Positions 47,656-57,520 of a stretch of 64,000 nt of DNA are shown here, one piece after another. The stretch is from assembly GCA_036186865.1 (NCBI GenBank), contig AP025067.1, positions 7,714,814-7,778,813 on the forward strand, written 5' to 3'. The position numbers were made by a program, and so were the translations under genes. Within the stretch, counting starts at the first letter, position 1; each line of letters begins with the position of its first letter. Under the pieces are notes generated by a model, which saw nothing but the letters and a program-made list of their open reading frames with translations, searched no databases and was not told where the DNA came from. The stretch comes from Eustoma russellianum. Taxonomy: Eukaryota; Streptophyta; Magnoliopsida; Gentianales; Gentianaceae.

Positions 47656-49550
47656 TGTAAACTGTTTTTATCTAAATTTTACAGTTTTATATTTATAATA
47701 TATAATTTGATTATATAATAATATGGAAAACTGTTTTATGATTTTATTTTCGGATTAAATATTTAATTATTGTAATGAACAGTTTTTTTAAGAATTATAG
47801 ATATATAGTATGTGATTTTCGTTTTTAAATATATGTTAATTATATAAACTGTTTTTCAATAAAATTAAATATTTAGTTATTTTAGTTTCGGATATAAAAA
47901 TCATAAACAATTATAAAAACTGTTTTCGGATAGAATTATACATTTACTTACATTATTTTCAAGATTTAAAACTATATAAAATTATATATAAACTATTTTT
48001 ATACATAATTATATGATTACTTATGTTATTTTCAGATTTAAAATTATATTTAAAATATGCTATTCTCCATTAGAATTATATAGTTTCTTATACTATGTTT
48101 TGAATTTAAATATACATAATTGTTTGAACTGTTTTCGGACAAAAATTTGAATTATAGTATTTTTGGATTTATATATATTTTTAATTATGTAAATTTTTTG
48201 GAATATAAGTATACTTATTTACATTATTTTTAGAGTTGAAATATATATATCATTATATAAACTATTTTTGACCTACTTATCTATGATATCTAAATTTATC
48301 TGTATTATAATGGTGAATAAATTATTGTTGGCTGGAATAAGGAATTTAGAAACCCATAAAATAAATAAAATAAACAAAAATAAAAGGAAAAAAGGGGAGA
48401 AAAGGAGAGTGAAGAAAAAAAACTAATTGCAGAAAAAAATAGTAGGGAAAGATAAAAAATTAAATAAAAGAATCAAGTGGTTGAAAGCTCAGGAAAGATA
48501 AAATAAAGTGTAGAAACCTAAAATAAAGTCTAGGAAGATAAAATAACGGTAGAAGATAAAATACAGTAATGAACCCCACGCAATATAGGGTAATTAAGCA
48601 ATATAAGTAATACGCAATATAGAATGGAGCATGCAACATAGGAGAAACGAAAGTGTGAAAGTGTGTAGCATTCATGGCAAGTGCATCCCTTCGGGGCGAG
48701 TGACTTCATGATACGAAGCGTGTGTTCACTGACTCCATGTTACGGAGCGTGTGTTCGTTGGCTCCATGTTACGGAGTGTGTGCGCTGACTCCACGTTACA
48801 GAACGTGTGTTAGGACCCCGGGACATGCATGACATGGATAGAAAAAGCATGATGTATGATTTGATGCGATTGGTTGTGTGACACGGTAGTGTGAAAAGGC
48901 ATGCATCATGAAGTTGCGCATTGCATTTGATTGTGTGAATGTGTGTTTGTCTTACGATGCAGTTATTGGTGTTAGTTATGGTTGTTTTTCCGTATGTGTT
49001 TATGTACTGTTACTTGCTTGACTGGTCAGAAAGGTAAAAAGGTAAACTCTATTTGCCAAGAGAAGCATGCTATTTTATATTTTGTTATTTAAGTATGTTA
49101 TTTACTCTTGCTTCTTCGTGTATGATCCCGTAGTAAATATAGTCAGGCGACTTGCTGGGCGATGTATGTCGCTCACCCCCCCCCCCCTCCATCAACAGGT
49201 TTTGCAGGTAGACAGGTAAAGGGTTGTATAACGGGGAAGATCGAGACTGGAGATTTCGAGATTGATGGATATTCGGATAAGACTTTCGAGGATTTAGTTG
49301 AGGCAGTTATTTCGATATTCGAGGTTTATGTATCTTGGAGATTAGTGTTTATCTACATTTAACCAGTGTATCGATTTAGATTTCCTAGATATTTGTATTA
49401 ATGATGATGAATAGTTTATGCCTTCCGCTAACATCGATTTACATTATTGTGATGACGTGTAATTGAATTGTATAGACGCCTTGTATTCTCCTTAGCGAGA
49501 TACGGCGGGTGAGTCGTTTCGAGTACTAGGGCTCGGGACGGGTCGCTACA
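46401..49550 (+). repeat. LARD 3' LTR
   Basis: 3,150 bp, closely matching 31859-35004 with scattered substitutions, a longer (TA)n run at 47597-47654, and four instead of three units of the GCGTGTGTT repeat (48700-48812). Ends CGCTACA. No supported gene. Confidence 0.95.
47597..47654. repeat. (TA)n microsatellite in LARD 3' LTR
   Basis: Nearly pure TA dinucleotide run of about 29 units. The same place in the 5' LTR (near 33106-33124) has fewer than ten units, so the expansion happened after insertion. Confidence 0.95.
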
Positions 49551-51059
49551 AAGTGGATCTTATTTGGCATTTCAATTGGTGGAGAATGTGCCACACAAGA
49601 TTAGTGATATTGAAAAGGGCACCACACAAGGAAAGGGTTCAAATTAGACACATGCTGAAAATTTCAGCATGTGCTACTATAGTGGGGCGATTTTCACCCC
49701 TTCATGCACCTCAATTTGTATCACAAAATTTGAAGGATTGAAATGTGATAACATGGTAATGTTTTGACTACATTTCAGCACATGTTTTGAGAGTTTTGTT
49801 TTGTAAAATTTACAGCTCATTAAGGGATGCCAAGGTAGACCAATCAACAAGTGACATGTAAGCAAGGTCAAGTCATCCTTCCAATCATATTGCACCAAGT
49901 AAGCAAGATGTGTCATCTCTACACAAGGCAATCTTCCAAGGACATTAAAGAGAATTCTCAAGAAGGAAGAAGCCCTAAAGGGGGCGGCCAAGTGTGAATA
50001 AAAGGGAGAAGATAGTGGAAACAATGCCAAGCTACAACTCACATTCTCTCAAGTGCAAAAAGCTATACTACTTTTATCTTCTCTTTTTCTTTCTTTCTTC
50101 TTCTTCTTCTTCTTCTTCTCTCAAGCCTATTGTTCATATATTCTACATATTGTGTAGGATTTGAATATACCACTCATACACGTGTAAAAGGTTGATCAAG
50201 GTGTGATCAAAACTTCATTAGATCGGTGGTGGTGTACGTGATTCATTTGCTCGATTGTATTGATTGTAAAAGGGTGGAGTTAGTGTTTAAATCCAGTCAC
50301 CCTTGTGGTAAGGTGTTTATTGTGTTTAGTGACAGCCAAGGAAGGTGTCCTCGAAGATTGGAGTAGGTTGATTTAACTAAACCAGTATAAAATCCTTGGT
50401 GTTCTTACTTTACTGCACTTTACTTTCAGTTTTCAGTTTTCTACATTGAGTTTATTACAACGGTAAAAATAGTAAACGATTTTCAAAAATTATAAAATTT
50501 TGCAGAAACATATCCTATCTTTCATTTGGCGCAAGTTTCAATTCATTTAGATAAGTATAAGTCAGTCAAACGTGAATAGTTCTGAGACTAGTGCAATATG
50601 ATTTTCAGATTTGCAAAGGTTAAGAACATTAACATGGGTGACATACTTCCCAAAGGAATTTTCAAAAACTGTTTCAACCCACTAAAATACATATCTTGCA
50701 GGTCTTGTCATAATAGTTTCAGATCATTTGGAGTCACCAATTAATAGTAATAAAATTTTCAAGTCAGAGTATAGTTTATGGTAGATTTGCGCAATCTGAC
50801 CAAAAATGTATTTTTAAGGGGTTAGGAGTGGAGTTTTATTTTGAAATTTTTGTGAGACACTCAGAACATCTGATAGTACATTGTCGCTGAATTTCATAAT
50901 TTTTGGAGGTCCGCAACTAGGTCATTCAAATATTTTAAATGAGGATCTGAAAGCAGAAACTGTTTTCAGAAGTTAGGTTTTTGGACCAAAAGTTTTTAAA
51001 AACCAAATTTTCTGCACTCACTATTCAACCCTCTCTAGTGGTGCTATACAGGTCCTACA
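49551..51059 (+). repeat. SIRE-B 3' LTR, second part
   Basis: Starts with the second AAGTG copy (49551-49555) and runs to GGTCCTACA, homologous to 24390-25889. Joined length with the first part is about 2.67 kb, matching the 5' LTR. Small indels distinguish the two LTRs. No supported gene. Confidence 0.95.
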
Positions 51060-51064
51060 AAAAT

Positions 51065-52068
51065 GTCCAAAGTCAAAGGCCCAAAATTTCCAAAGGTTCA
51101 AAGTCCAAAGTCCAAAAGTCCAAAGTTTCCAAATCCCATTTAGCCGGTCCAAAGTCCGAAATCCAAATTCGAGTTCAACTCGGTCCACAATATCCAAAAT
51201 TCGCCTACAATGGCACAAATCAATGCAATGACTATAGCACTTTCCCTACAAATGACTTATACTGTAAGACTTACGACTTGATTTCCCAATAGTCAATATG
51301 CTCCCATGCTATATATCACAATATCCAATACGCCGGGGCACCATATTGGCAGCCGATATGTTCGAACACTCTATATCCAAAATAGCCAATATGTCCGGAT
51401 GCGCCGTTTGTTTGGAACTAATCTTGCTTAACAATATATTTCATGTTGTATGGGTGAATTTCCAAAAATATGTAACGCAATTTACAAAATCATTTTCCAA
51501 GTACCAAATTTAGTTCAAATTACCAAAATAGGCCAAAATGTCATATTTGTCAAAATTACGAAAATGTCCTCCAAATACCAAATAATTCCAAACAAATAAT
51601 CTAAATAGGTCAAAAATTCTAAAATACCAAATATTCCACTCACAGCCGTGTGTGCATATACGTATGCGAATTGGGGTTGAGTGTTGAAGCAAGAAAATCC
51701 TCCTTCTCCTTCTATGGTTATTCGACCCCTGGGGAGGGGTTGGGAGAATTTTTTTTTCTTCTTTTGTAACCTGCTGGCCGATGGTGGGGTTGGGGGGGGG
51801 GGGGGATTGGCTATCAGAAGTTTTTGTCGTGTTTATGGTTGAGGGGCCGGCTAGCCTAGGTATGTATATATAGAATAGGATTAGTTCAATTAGGATTATT
51901 TACATGGTGTAAGTAGATAAGTTTTAGATAGTTTCCTAATTTTTGTAGGATTAAGATTCCATGTAAAACTTTATCCAAAGTTTTCTAATTCTACTTAGTT
52001 TAGGATTTATCCTATTTAATTTATTTATTTTCCTTTTTCTTTTTCCATGCAAAATCACGTACGTAACA
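51065..52068 (-). repeat. Gypsy 5' LTR, outer portion (probable)
   Basis: The continuation of the LTR at 22610-23229 after SIRE-B. The AAAAT duplication proves that 23229 and 51065 were once adjacent. The outer end is set at GTACGTAACA (52068), giving TGTTACGTAC on the minus strand and an LTR of about 1.62 kb. That end is inferred from the TG rule. 51065-51175 is a run of TCCAAAG-type 9-10-bp repeats, and a 12-base G-run is near 51793. No gene. Confidence 0.6.
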
Positions 52069-52384
52069 CTTTCCTTCTAAACTTACTCGCTTGTCCGTTA
52101 GCCACGGTAGTTATTTATTTGTCAAATTCAATTTATCTTTGTCTTACACAGGGATTTTTCTTACGAGGGTGAAATTACAACTTATTCTTTAAATTCATCC
52201 TTTAACCTGTGAACTTCCATCAAAATTATGCTGTTAAATATGTATTTTATTCCATAAAAATTATGCAGTTAAATATGTATTTTATTCAATACTTCATTGA
52301 ATCCACAATCAAAATGGTGACATACTAAAACACGTTATGCAAAATCAGTATATATGGAAGGTAGTTGCATCCTCCTCTTCAATG
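52069..52384. other. Flank between gypsy LTR and Copia-4
   Basis: About 316 bp, AT-rich, with a short direct repeat (AAATATGTATTTTATTC near 52228 and 52273). No gene or element motif seen. Confidence 0.5.
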
Positions 52385-52389
52385 CTGTA

Positions 52390-52604
52390 TGAAGAATTGT
52401 ATAGTTTGATTCATGAATAAACAGTTTACAACACACGTACGTATAGGTGGATTCTTAACTAACTACTCCTACAATAAAGAGATAAGAGATAGGAATGAAA
52501 TATATCCTAACTACAAGTCTATCTACAACAATAGTGAGATATTAACAAATATATATATACAAACTAATTATCCAAGAATATCGTAACTAATATGAATCTC
52601 AATA
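52390..52604 (-). repeat. Copia-4 3' LTR
   Basis: 215 bp, plus-strand TGAAGAATTGTATAG to ATCTCAATA. Flanked outside by CTGTA. The element-sense start is TATTGAGATTC. Confidence 0.97.
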
Positions 52605-52616
52605 CTCCCCCTCAAG
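52605..52616 (-). other. Copia-4 polypurine tract overlapping the pol stop codon
   Basis: Minus strand CTTGAGGGGGAG next to the LTR at 52604. The TGA inside it is the stop codon of the pol ORF. Confidence 0.85.
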
Positions 52617-55600
52617 TTGGCGCATGAATATCGAGAATGCCCAACTTGCTTAAAAATTGCCGAAACTTGTCAGGACCAAGAGCCTTGGTGAAACCATCAG
52701 CCAATTGTAGAGAACTTGGAACCTTGCAAGGACGAATAAGCCCATTGAGATAATGCTGACGAACAAAATGACAATCGATCTCAATGTGCTTGGTGCGTTC
52801 ATGAAAAACAGGATTGGCGACAATATGTAAAGCTGCCTGATTGTCACAATGAAGAGCAACAGGCGCAGTAATAGAAACGCCGAGATCATGCAAGAGTTGA
52901 CGCAACCAAACAATCTCACTAGCAGCATAGGCCATAGCACGATACTCTGCTTCAGCCGAAGAACGAGAAACAACAGGCTGTTTCTTGGAACGCCAAGAAA
53001 TTAACGCCGATCCAAGATAAACCATGTATCCAGTAGTCGAACGGCGCGTAAGAGAACACCCGGCCCAGTCAGCATCACAATAGGCTCGAAGACACAAAGA
53101 CGATGCAGCAGGAAAGAAAAGACCTTGACCCGGAGAACGCTTAAGATATCGTAACAAATAGAACACAGCATCCAAATGACACTTACGCGGAGCATGCATA
53201 AACTGACTGAGAGTATTAACGGCAAAACAAATATCTGGTCGTGTAACAGTAAGATAAAGTAAACGACCAACAATACGACGATAAAAAGCAGGATCATCCA
53301 AGAGAGGATCCGACTCCAAAAACACGCCCTTTTGATCCATAGGTGAACTAGTAGGACGACAACCAAGCAGACCACACTCCTTGAGAATATCAAGAACATA
53401 CTTACGTTGATTTAAAACCATGCCAGCCGGCGAACGCGCCACCTCTATGCCAAGAAAATACTTAAGGGGGCCAAGGTTCTTGATTTTAAACTTGTGATCA
53501 AGATAAGCCTTTAAGGCGGAGATGCGATTGAGATCATTTCCAGCAACAATGACATCATCAACATAAATCAAAACAACGACAACCGAAGAAGAATCGGACA
53601 AAAGAAACAACGACGAATCAGCATGAGACTGAACATAGCCAAGAGCAACGAGAGAAGCAGTAAATTTAGCATACCAATTACGAGATGCTTGACACAAACC
53701 ATATAAGGATTTACGCAACTTAAACACAAGATTCTCCCCCGGACGCGAGAAACCAGGAGGAATACGCATGTAAACATCCTCAGTGAGATCACCATGCAAA
53801 AACGCATTATTCACATCCAACTGATGAACATGCCAACGACGCACCATTGCGACTGCCAACAAACACCGAACTGTAACAAGTTTAGCAACTGGTGCAAAAG
53901 TTTCATGAAAATCCACACCTTCAACCTGGGTATACCCACGCGCCACTAGGCGTGCTTTATAACGTTCAATGGTGCCATCAGGATTATACTTTATTTTGTA
54001 CACCCATTTTGAATCAATAGTACGTTTGCCAGGGGGCAAAGGAACAACAGCCCAAGTATGATTGGCCTCAAGAGCTGCAATTTCACGTTGCATAGCTTCG
54101 CGCCAATGAGCATGTTTGACTGCCTGCTTAAAAGAAACTGGCTCATCGCCAGCAGTGATGGCCGCCACGAAACCATAATAAGAAGAAGATAAGCGAGCAT
54201 ATGAAAGAAAACTGGATAAAGGAAATACCGTGGAGTTCGCTGTAGGAGAGGGCGACACAGCAGATGGCACAAGGGACGGAGGCAAGGCAACATCAAAATC
54301 TGTAAGACGACGTGATAACTGACGAGTGCGCATACTGCGCGAAGAAGGTAATGAAGCAGACAAGGGAGGCGGATCAGCAGGGGCCAGCAGCGGCGAAGAA
54401 GCTGCGGGCAGAACTGCATCCGACGAAGAAGGGGCTGCTGGTGAGGCCGCAGCTGCTGGCGGAACTGCAGCCGAAGAACCTGGCATCCCAGCGACGGACG
54501 CGTCAGCCGGAGGAGCAGGCGGCTGAGGCTGAGGTTCAACCCAACAGGAAGGATCATGCTGAAAAGACGCTGGGATGGGAGAATCAATAGACCGAGAAGA
54601 CATAGAAAACGGGAAAATACGTTCATAGAAAGTAACATCACGACTAACATAAATACGGCGACTAGACAAATCAAAAATCTTGTATCCTTTTTGTGAATGT
54701 GGATAACCAAGAAAAACACCGGGCGCAGAACGCGGAGCAAACTTGTCATGCACACCATGATATGTGTAACCATAACACAAACAGCCAAAAATACGAAGAT
54801 GTGTATAGGAAGGTAAACGACCCATCAAGACTTCATAAGGAGTTTTATTTTTGAGACTAGCAGCAGGCATGCGATTAACAAGATACACTGCAGTAAGAAT
54901 ACATTCCCCCCAAAACGAAATAGGTAGACTAGCATGAAAACGAAGTGCACGAGCTATCTCTAAAAGATGTCTATGTTTACGTTCAACGACACCGTTTTGT
55001 TGTGGAGTATGAACACAAGAAGTTTGTGCATCAATGCCATGTTCAGCATAATAGCCCAATAGTGTAGTACTAGTGAATTCTAACCCGTTGTCACTACGAA
55101 CACGTTTAATAGACCGGCCAAACTGAGTATGAACCCAACGCAGAAAATGCAATAAGAAACGGCTAGTTTCAGATTTAGCTTTCATCAAATATACCCAAGT
55201 ACTGCGACTATAATCATCAACAATGGTTAGGAAATAACGTGCACCAGACAAACTAGGTGTTTTATAAGGTCCCCAAATATCACAATGAATGAGATCAAAA
55301 GACTGCAGAGTTATACTAGTACTAACAGGAAACGGTAAACGTGTTTGCTTTGCCCGACTACAAGCATCACAAAAGACTTCTTTATTAGGAACAGTAATAG
55401 AGGGTATAAAACGAAACTTTGAGAGAGGAAGGTGACCCATGCGACTGTGCCACACTGACTCATCACACTTTATTGTTGCATGACTATGACTGACCGAATT
55501 TTGAACCAAATGGTAGAGACCATCATGCTGCCTACCCACTCCAATCAGCTTCCTCGATGGCATCTCCTGCACAACACAAAAACCCGGGCCAAAGATTAAC

Positions 55601-55950
55601 GTACATTTCAGATCTTGTACCAATCGACTGACAGAAATTAAATTAAATGCAAACTCTGGTACTCCCAAAACATCACGCAAAACTAAAGAATCCGAGAGCC
55701 TGACTGTCCCAATGGCGCGAACGGACACATGTGTACCATCTGTGGTTTGTACCGTTGCAGCAATTTTATCAGTAACAACAGTAGTAAACAGTGACAGATC
55801 ATTGACAATATGTGCATTGGCTCCACTATCAAAAAGCCAATAAGATGATAAGGAAGGTTGAAAAGAAACAGGATCCGAACTGTTCTTGCCTGTCATCGGA
55901 ACATTTGATCTAAAATTACCTCCGTTCAAATGCTCAACAAACTGTGCCAT
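52612..55950 (-). CDS. Copia-4 pol polyprotein: protease, integrase, reverse transcriptase, RNase H
   Basis: Intact 1,112-residue ORF, starting at the first ATG after the leader (MAQFVEHLNGG). Cut by its own protease, it would supply the enzymes that copy RNA to DNA and insert it. Protease: WLFDSGANAHIV, DSG at residues 41-43. Integrase: HHCC finger H168, H173, C194, C197; catalytic D224, D287 and E323. A proline/alanine/serine-rich linker at 470-540 is GC-rich, unlike the rest of the window. Reverse transcriptase: ARLVARGYTQVEGVD, QLDVNNAFLHGD, YVDD at 796-799. RNase H: D959/D961, E1000, D1036. Copia polyproteins usually begin with 250-300 residues of gag; here there are only about 37 residues before the protease. 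It is the one complete long protein in the window and could act on related elements in trans. Confidence 0.97.
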   Translation of the reverse strand: MAQFVEHLNGGNFRSNVPMTGKNSSDPVSFQPSLSSYWLFDSGANAHIVNDLSLFTTVVTDKIAATVQTTDGTHVSVRAIGTVRLSDSLVLRDVLGVPEFAFNLISVSRLVQDLKCTLIFGPGFCVVQEMPSRKLIGVGRQHDGLYHLVQNSVSHSHATIKCDESVWHSRMGHLPLSKFRFIPSITVPNKEVFCDACSRAKQTRLPFPVSTSITLQSFDLIHCDIWGPYKTPSLSGARYFLTIVDDYSRSTWVYLMKAKSETSRFLLHFLRWVHTQFGRSIKRVRSDNGLEFTSTTLLGYYAEHGIDAQTSCVHTPQQNGVVERKHRHLLEIARALRFHASLPISFWGECILTAVYLVNRMPAASLKNKTPYEVLMGRLPSYTHLRIFGCLCYGYTYHGVHDKFAPRSAPGVFLGYPHSQKGYKIFDLSSRRIYVSRDVTFYERIFPFSMSSRSIDSPIPASFQHDPSCWVEPQPQPPAPPADASVAGMPGSSAAVPPAAAASPAAPSSSDAVLPAASSPLLAPADPPPLSASLPSSRSMRTRQLSRRLTDFDVALPPSLVPSAVSPSPTANSTVFPLSSFLSYARLSSSYYGFVAAITAGDEPVSFKQAVKHAHWREAMQREIAALEANHTWAVVPLPPGKRTIDSKWVYKIKYNPDGTIERYKARLVARGYTQVEGVDFHETFAPVAKLVTVRCLLAVAMVRRWHVHQLDVNNAFLHGDLTEDVYMRIPPGFSRPGENLVFKLRKSLYGLCQASRNWYAKFTASLVALGYVQSHADSSLFLLSDSSSVVVVLIYVDDVIVAGNDLNRISALKAYLDHKFKIKNLGPLKYFLGIEVARSPAGMVLNQRKYVLDILKECGLLGCRPTSSPMDQKGVFLESDPLLDDPAFYRRIVGRLLYLTVTRPDICFAVNTLSQFMHAPRKCHLDAVFYLLRYLKRSPGQGLFFPAASSLCLRAYCDADWAGCSLTRRSTTGYMVYLGSALISWRSKKQPVVSRSSAEAEYRAMAYAASEIVWLRQLLHDLGVSITAPVALHCDNQAALHIVANPVFHERTKHIEIDCHFVRQHYLNGLIRPCKVPSSLQLADGFTKALGPDKFRQFLSKLGILDIHAPT

Positions 55951-56382
55951 GACTTACGCTTTACGCTGGACGAAATGAACTGAGCAAAGATACGTTTGCA
56001 GTCGATGCTAGAAGCGTAGAAACTGACAGAATACAACCGAAAGCCAGGTGAATACGATGGAATGTTTGGTATTGCGACAAAGAAAAGCAAACGGACAGAG
56101 GAACACAAATGTCTGCTGGCGACGCTGGACTATGTGGCAGCCGCCGGAACAAAATAGAGGCAAGAGAATACCGCGGGAAACACTAAAAGCAGCAACCAAA
56201 ATTGATGATTGAAGTTTTCCAACAAAAAAAAATTGATGATTGAAGTGAATGGCAGCCGACGAAAAAAACAATTTGATGATTCAAGTAAATGGCAGCCGAA
56301 GAAGAAAAAAAACATATGTCGACGGTAGGAGTCGACTGACCAAGACGGAAAAAAAATTATTATGAACCAATCAAATTTGTTT
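55951..56382 (-). other. Copia-4 leader replacing gag
   Basis: About 430 bp with no gag motif in any frame. Contains a short direct repeat (TTGATGATTxAAGT and ATGGCAGCCGA words at 56198-56220, 56229-56260 and 56270-56300). A TATA-free, T-rich stretch on the element strand. Confidence 0.8.
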
Positions 56383-56394
56383 GCTCTGATACCA
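56383..56394 (-). other. Copia-4 primer-binding site
   Basis: Minus strand TGGTATCAGAGC, directly abutting the 5' LTR with no spacer. Confidence 0.95.
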
Positions 56395-56609
56395 TGAAGA
56401 ATTGTATAGTTTGATTCATGAATAAACAGTTTACAACACACGTATGTATAGGTGGATTCTTAACTAACTACTCCTACAATAAAGAGATAAGAGATAGGAA
56501 TGAAATATATCCTAACTACAAGTCTATCTACAACAATAGTGAGATATTAACAAATATATATATACAAACTAATTATCCAAGAATATCGTAACTAATATGA
56601 ATCTCAATA
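56395..56609 (-). repeat. Copia-4 5' LTR
   Basis: 215 bp, identical to the other LTR except one C/T difference at the ACGTAYGTATAG site. Flanked outside by CTGTA. Confidence 0.97.
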
Positions 56610-56819
56610 CTGTACTTATTTTACTAAAATAATCAGGAAACTACCTGCTGAATTAAATGGAGACAGATTTTTATAATATCCTTGCCGACTCGCGATAATG
56701 TACGCACTAGTCGGATTTATTTCCTTAGTGAATTTGATAAAACTAAACAGATTTGGCTTAGACAAAAAATGATATGGATGGCATAGTTAACTGCCGAACT
56801 AGTATCTATTGATAGATTG

Positions 56820-57520
56820 CAGTGCAACCGGTAATGTTATATGGAACAGATTGTTGGGCATCAAAAGTACACAATCAGAGAAATAGAAGTGGGAGAGATC
56901 AGGATGTTCAGGTGGATGTGTGTGTATATAAGACTAGACTGGATAAGAAATGAGGAATTTAGTGATGAGTTACGGATGGTTAGTATACCATATAAGATAA
57001 GGGAAGGGAGACTGAGATAGTTTAGACATGTCAAGAGGAGATATACAACGGCGTCTATCAGAACAGTTGAAAGCCTCACTGCAGAAGGGAAGAGGAGTAA
57101 AGGCAGTCACAAACTGACTTGAGATAAGCGGACTTGCATGACCTACTAGATTTGTACCTCTCCGATGACATGGTCCAAGATATGAGTTCATTGAGACAGA
57201 AGATTAAGGTTAATCAGGTTTAGACAGAATATTAGGGCACCTTAGAGTATACTTAGGGGTTTAGATACTCTCTATACTTTAGGTTGATTTTCACTTTTTT
57301 GTTTTCGTCTTTGTCTTTCATTATTTGTGCATAAACACGGTTATGACTATTTTAATATCGGAAGCTTTCTATTTGTGTTTACTAAGTCCCTTTACTGGTA
57401 CCGTAGCACACCATATTCCTATTATTGTGTCATATATGCATGTATAGATAGAATTGGAGGCCTCACTGGAAGCAAACTCTCTATCCCTTAGGATAGAAGT
57501 ATTATTTGTCTGTCTCCAAT
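56820..57520 (+). pseudogene. 3' relic of an RTE-type LINE
   Basis: The translation shows decayed pieces of the C-terminal end of a non-LTR reverse transcriptase ORF: VMLYGTDCWASK (56830-56870), then in shifted frames EVGEIRMFRWMCV, IRNEEFSDELRMVSIPYKIR, EGRLR*FRHVKRR and ASIRTVESLT. These match in order the usual plant LINE end (LYG.ECW, MLRWM, ENRLRWFGHV, VRR.E). The 3' tail near 57460-57515 (GGAAGCAAACTCTCTATCCC) resembles the conserved 3' end of plant RTE elements. At least two frameshifts and several stops. Truncated at its 5' side by about 56815. Confidence 0.75.

Larger units (their letters stand above)
31859..49550 (+). mobile_element. Large non-coding LTR element (LARD-like, gypsy-derived)
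   Basis: TGTTATGCCCC to GGGTCGCTACA with a perfect AAGTG target duplication (31854-31858, 49551-49555). Two LTRs of about 3.15 kb flank a primer-binding site, about 2.8 kb without coding sequence, and a polypurine tract. Without Copia-3, which sits inside, the element is about 9.1 kb. Long LTRs plus a non-coding interior match the definition of a LARD. The LTR end (TACGGCGGGTGAGTCG) resembles the gypsy element at 22610, so a gypsy parent is likely. Confidence 0.9.
23230..51059 (+). mobile_element. SIRE-B: sirevirus-like copia element hosting two nested insertions
   Basis: Complete from TGTTAAGAAAAAG to GGTCCTACA with a perfect 5-bp target duplication AAAAT at 23225-23229 and 51060-51064, inside a gypsy LTR. 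After subtracting the 17.7-kb LARD in its 3' LTR, the element is about 10.1 kb: LTRs of about 2.66 kb, gag with coiled coil, protease, integrase, reverse transcriptase and a truncated RNase H. Long LTRs and the gag coiled coil with TGLGY place it near the sireviruses. No envelope-position ORF is present. Confidence 0.95.
52390..56609 (-). mobile_element. Copia-4: compact, recent, gag-less Ty1/copia element
   Basis: 4,220 bp with 215-bp LTRs that differ at one base (near 52439 against 56444) and a perfect CTGTA target duplication (52385-52389, 56610-56614). The primer-binding site and polypurine tract are intact, and one uninterrupted ORF spans protease to RNase H. Only about 430 bp separate the primer-binding site from that ORF, and they encode no capsid domain or zinc knuckle. 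LTR termini on the minus strand are TA...CA, not TG...CA. Confidence 0.95.

Noticed and set aside
51787..51804. Poly-G run as a G-quadruplex or functional signal
   Set aside because: A single homopolymer run in a decayed LTR; may also be a sequencing or assembly weak spot.
54312..54590. Plus-strand ORF opposite the Copia-4 linker
   Set aside because: Antisense shadow of a GC-rich, low-complexity coding segment.
55951..55957. GTAAG(T) just before the Copia-4 ATG as a splice donor
   Set aside because: No plausible acceptor or exon arrangement that would produce a gag; probably chance.
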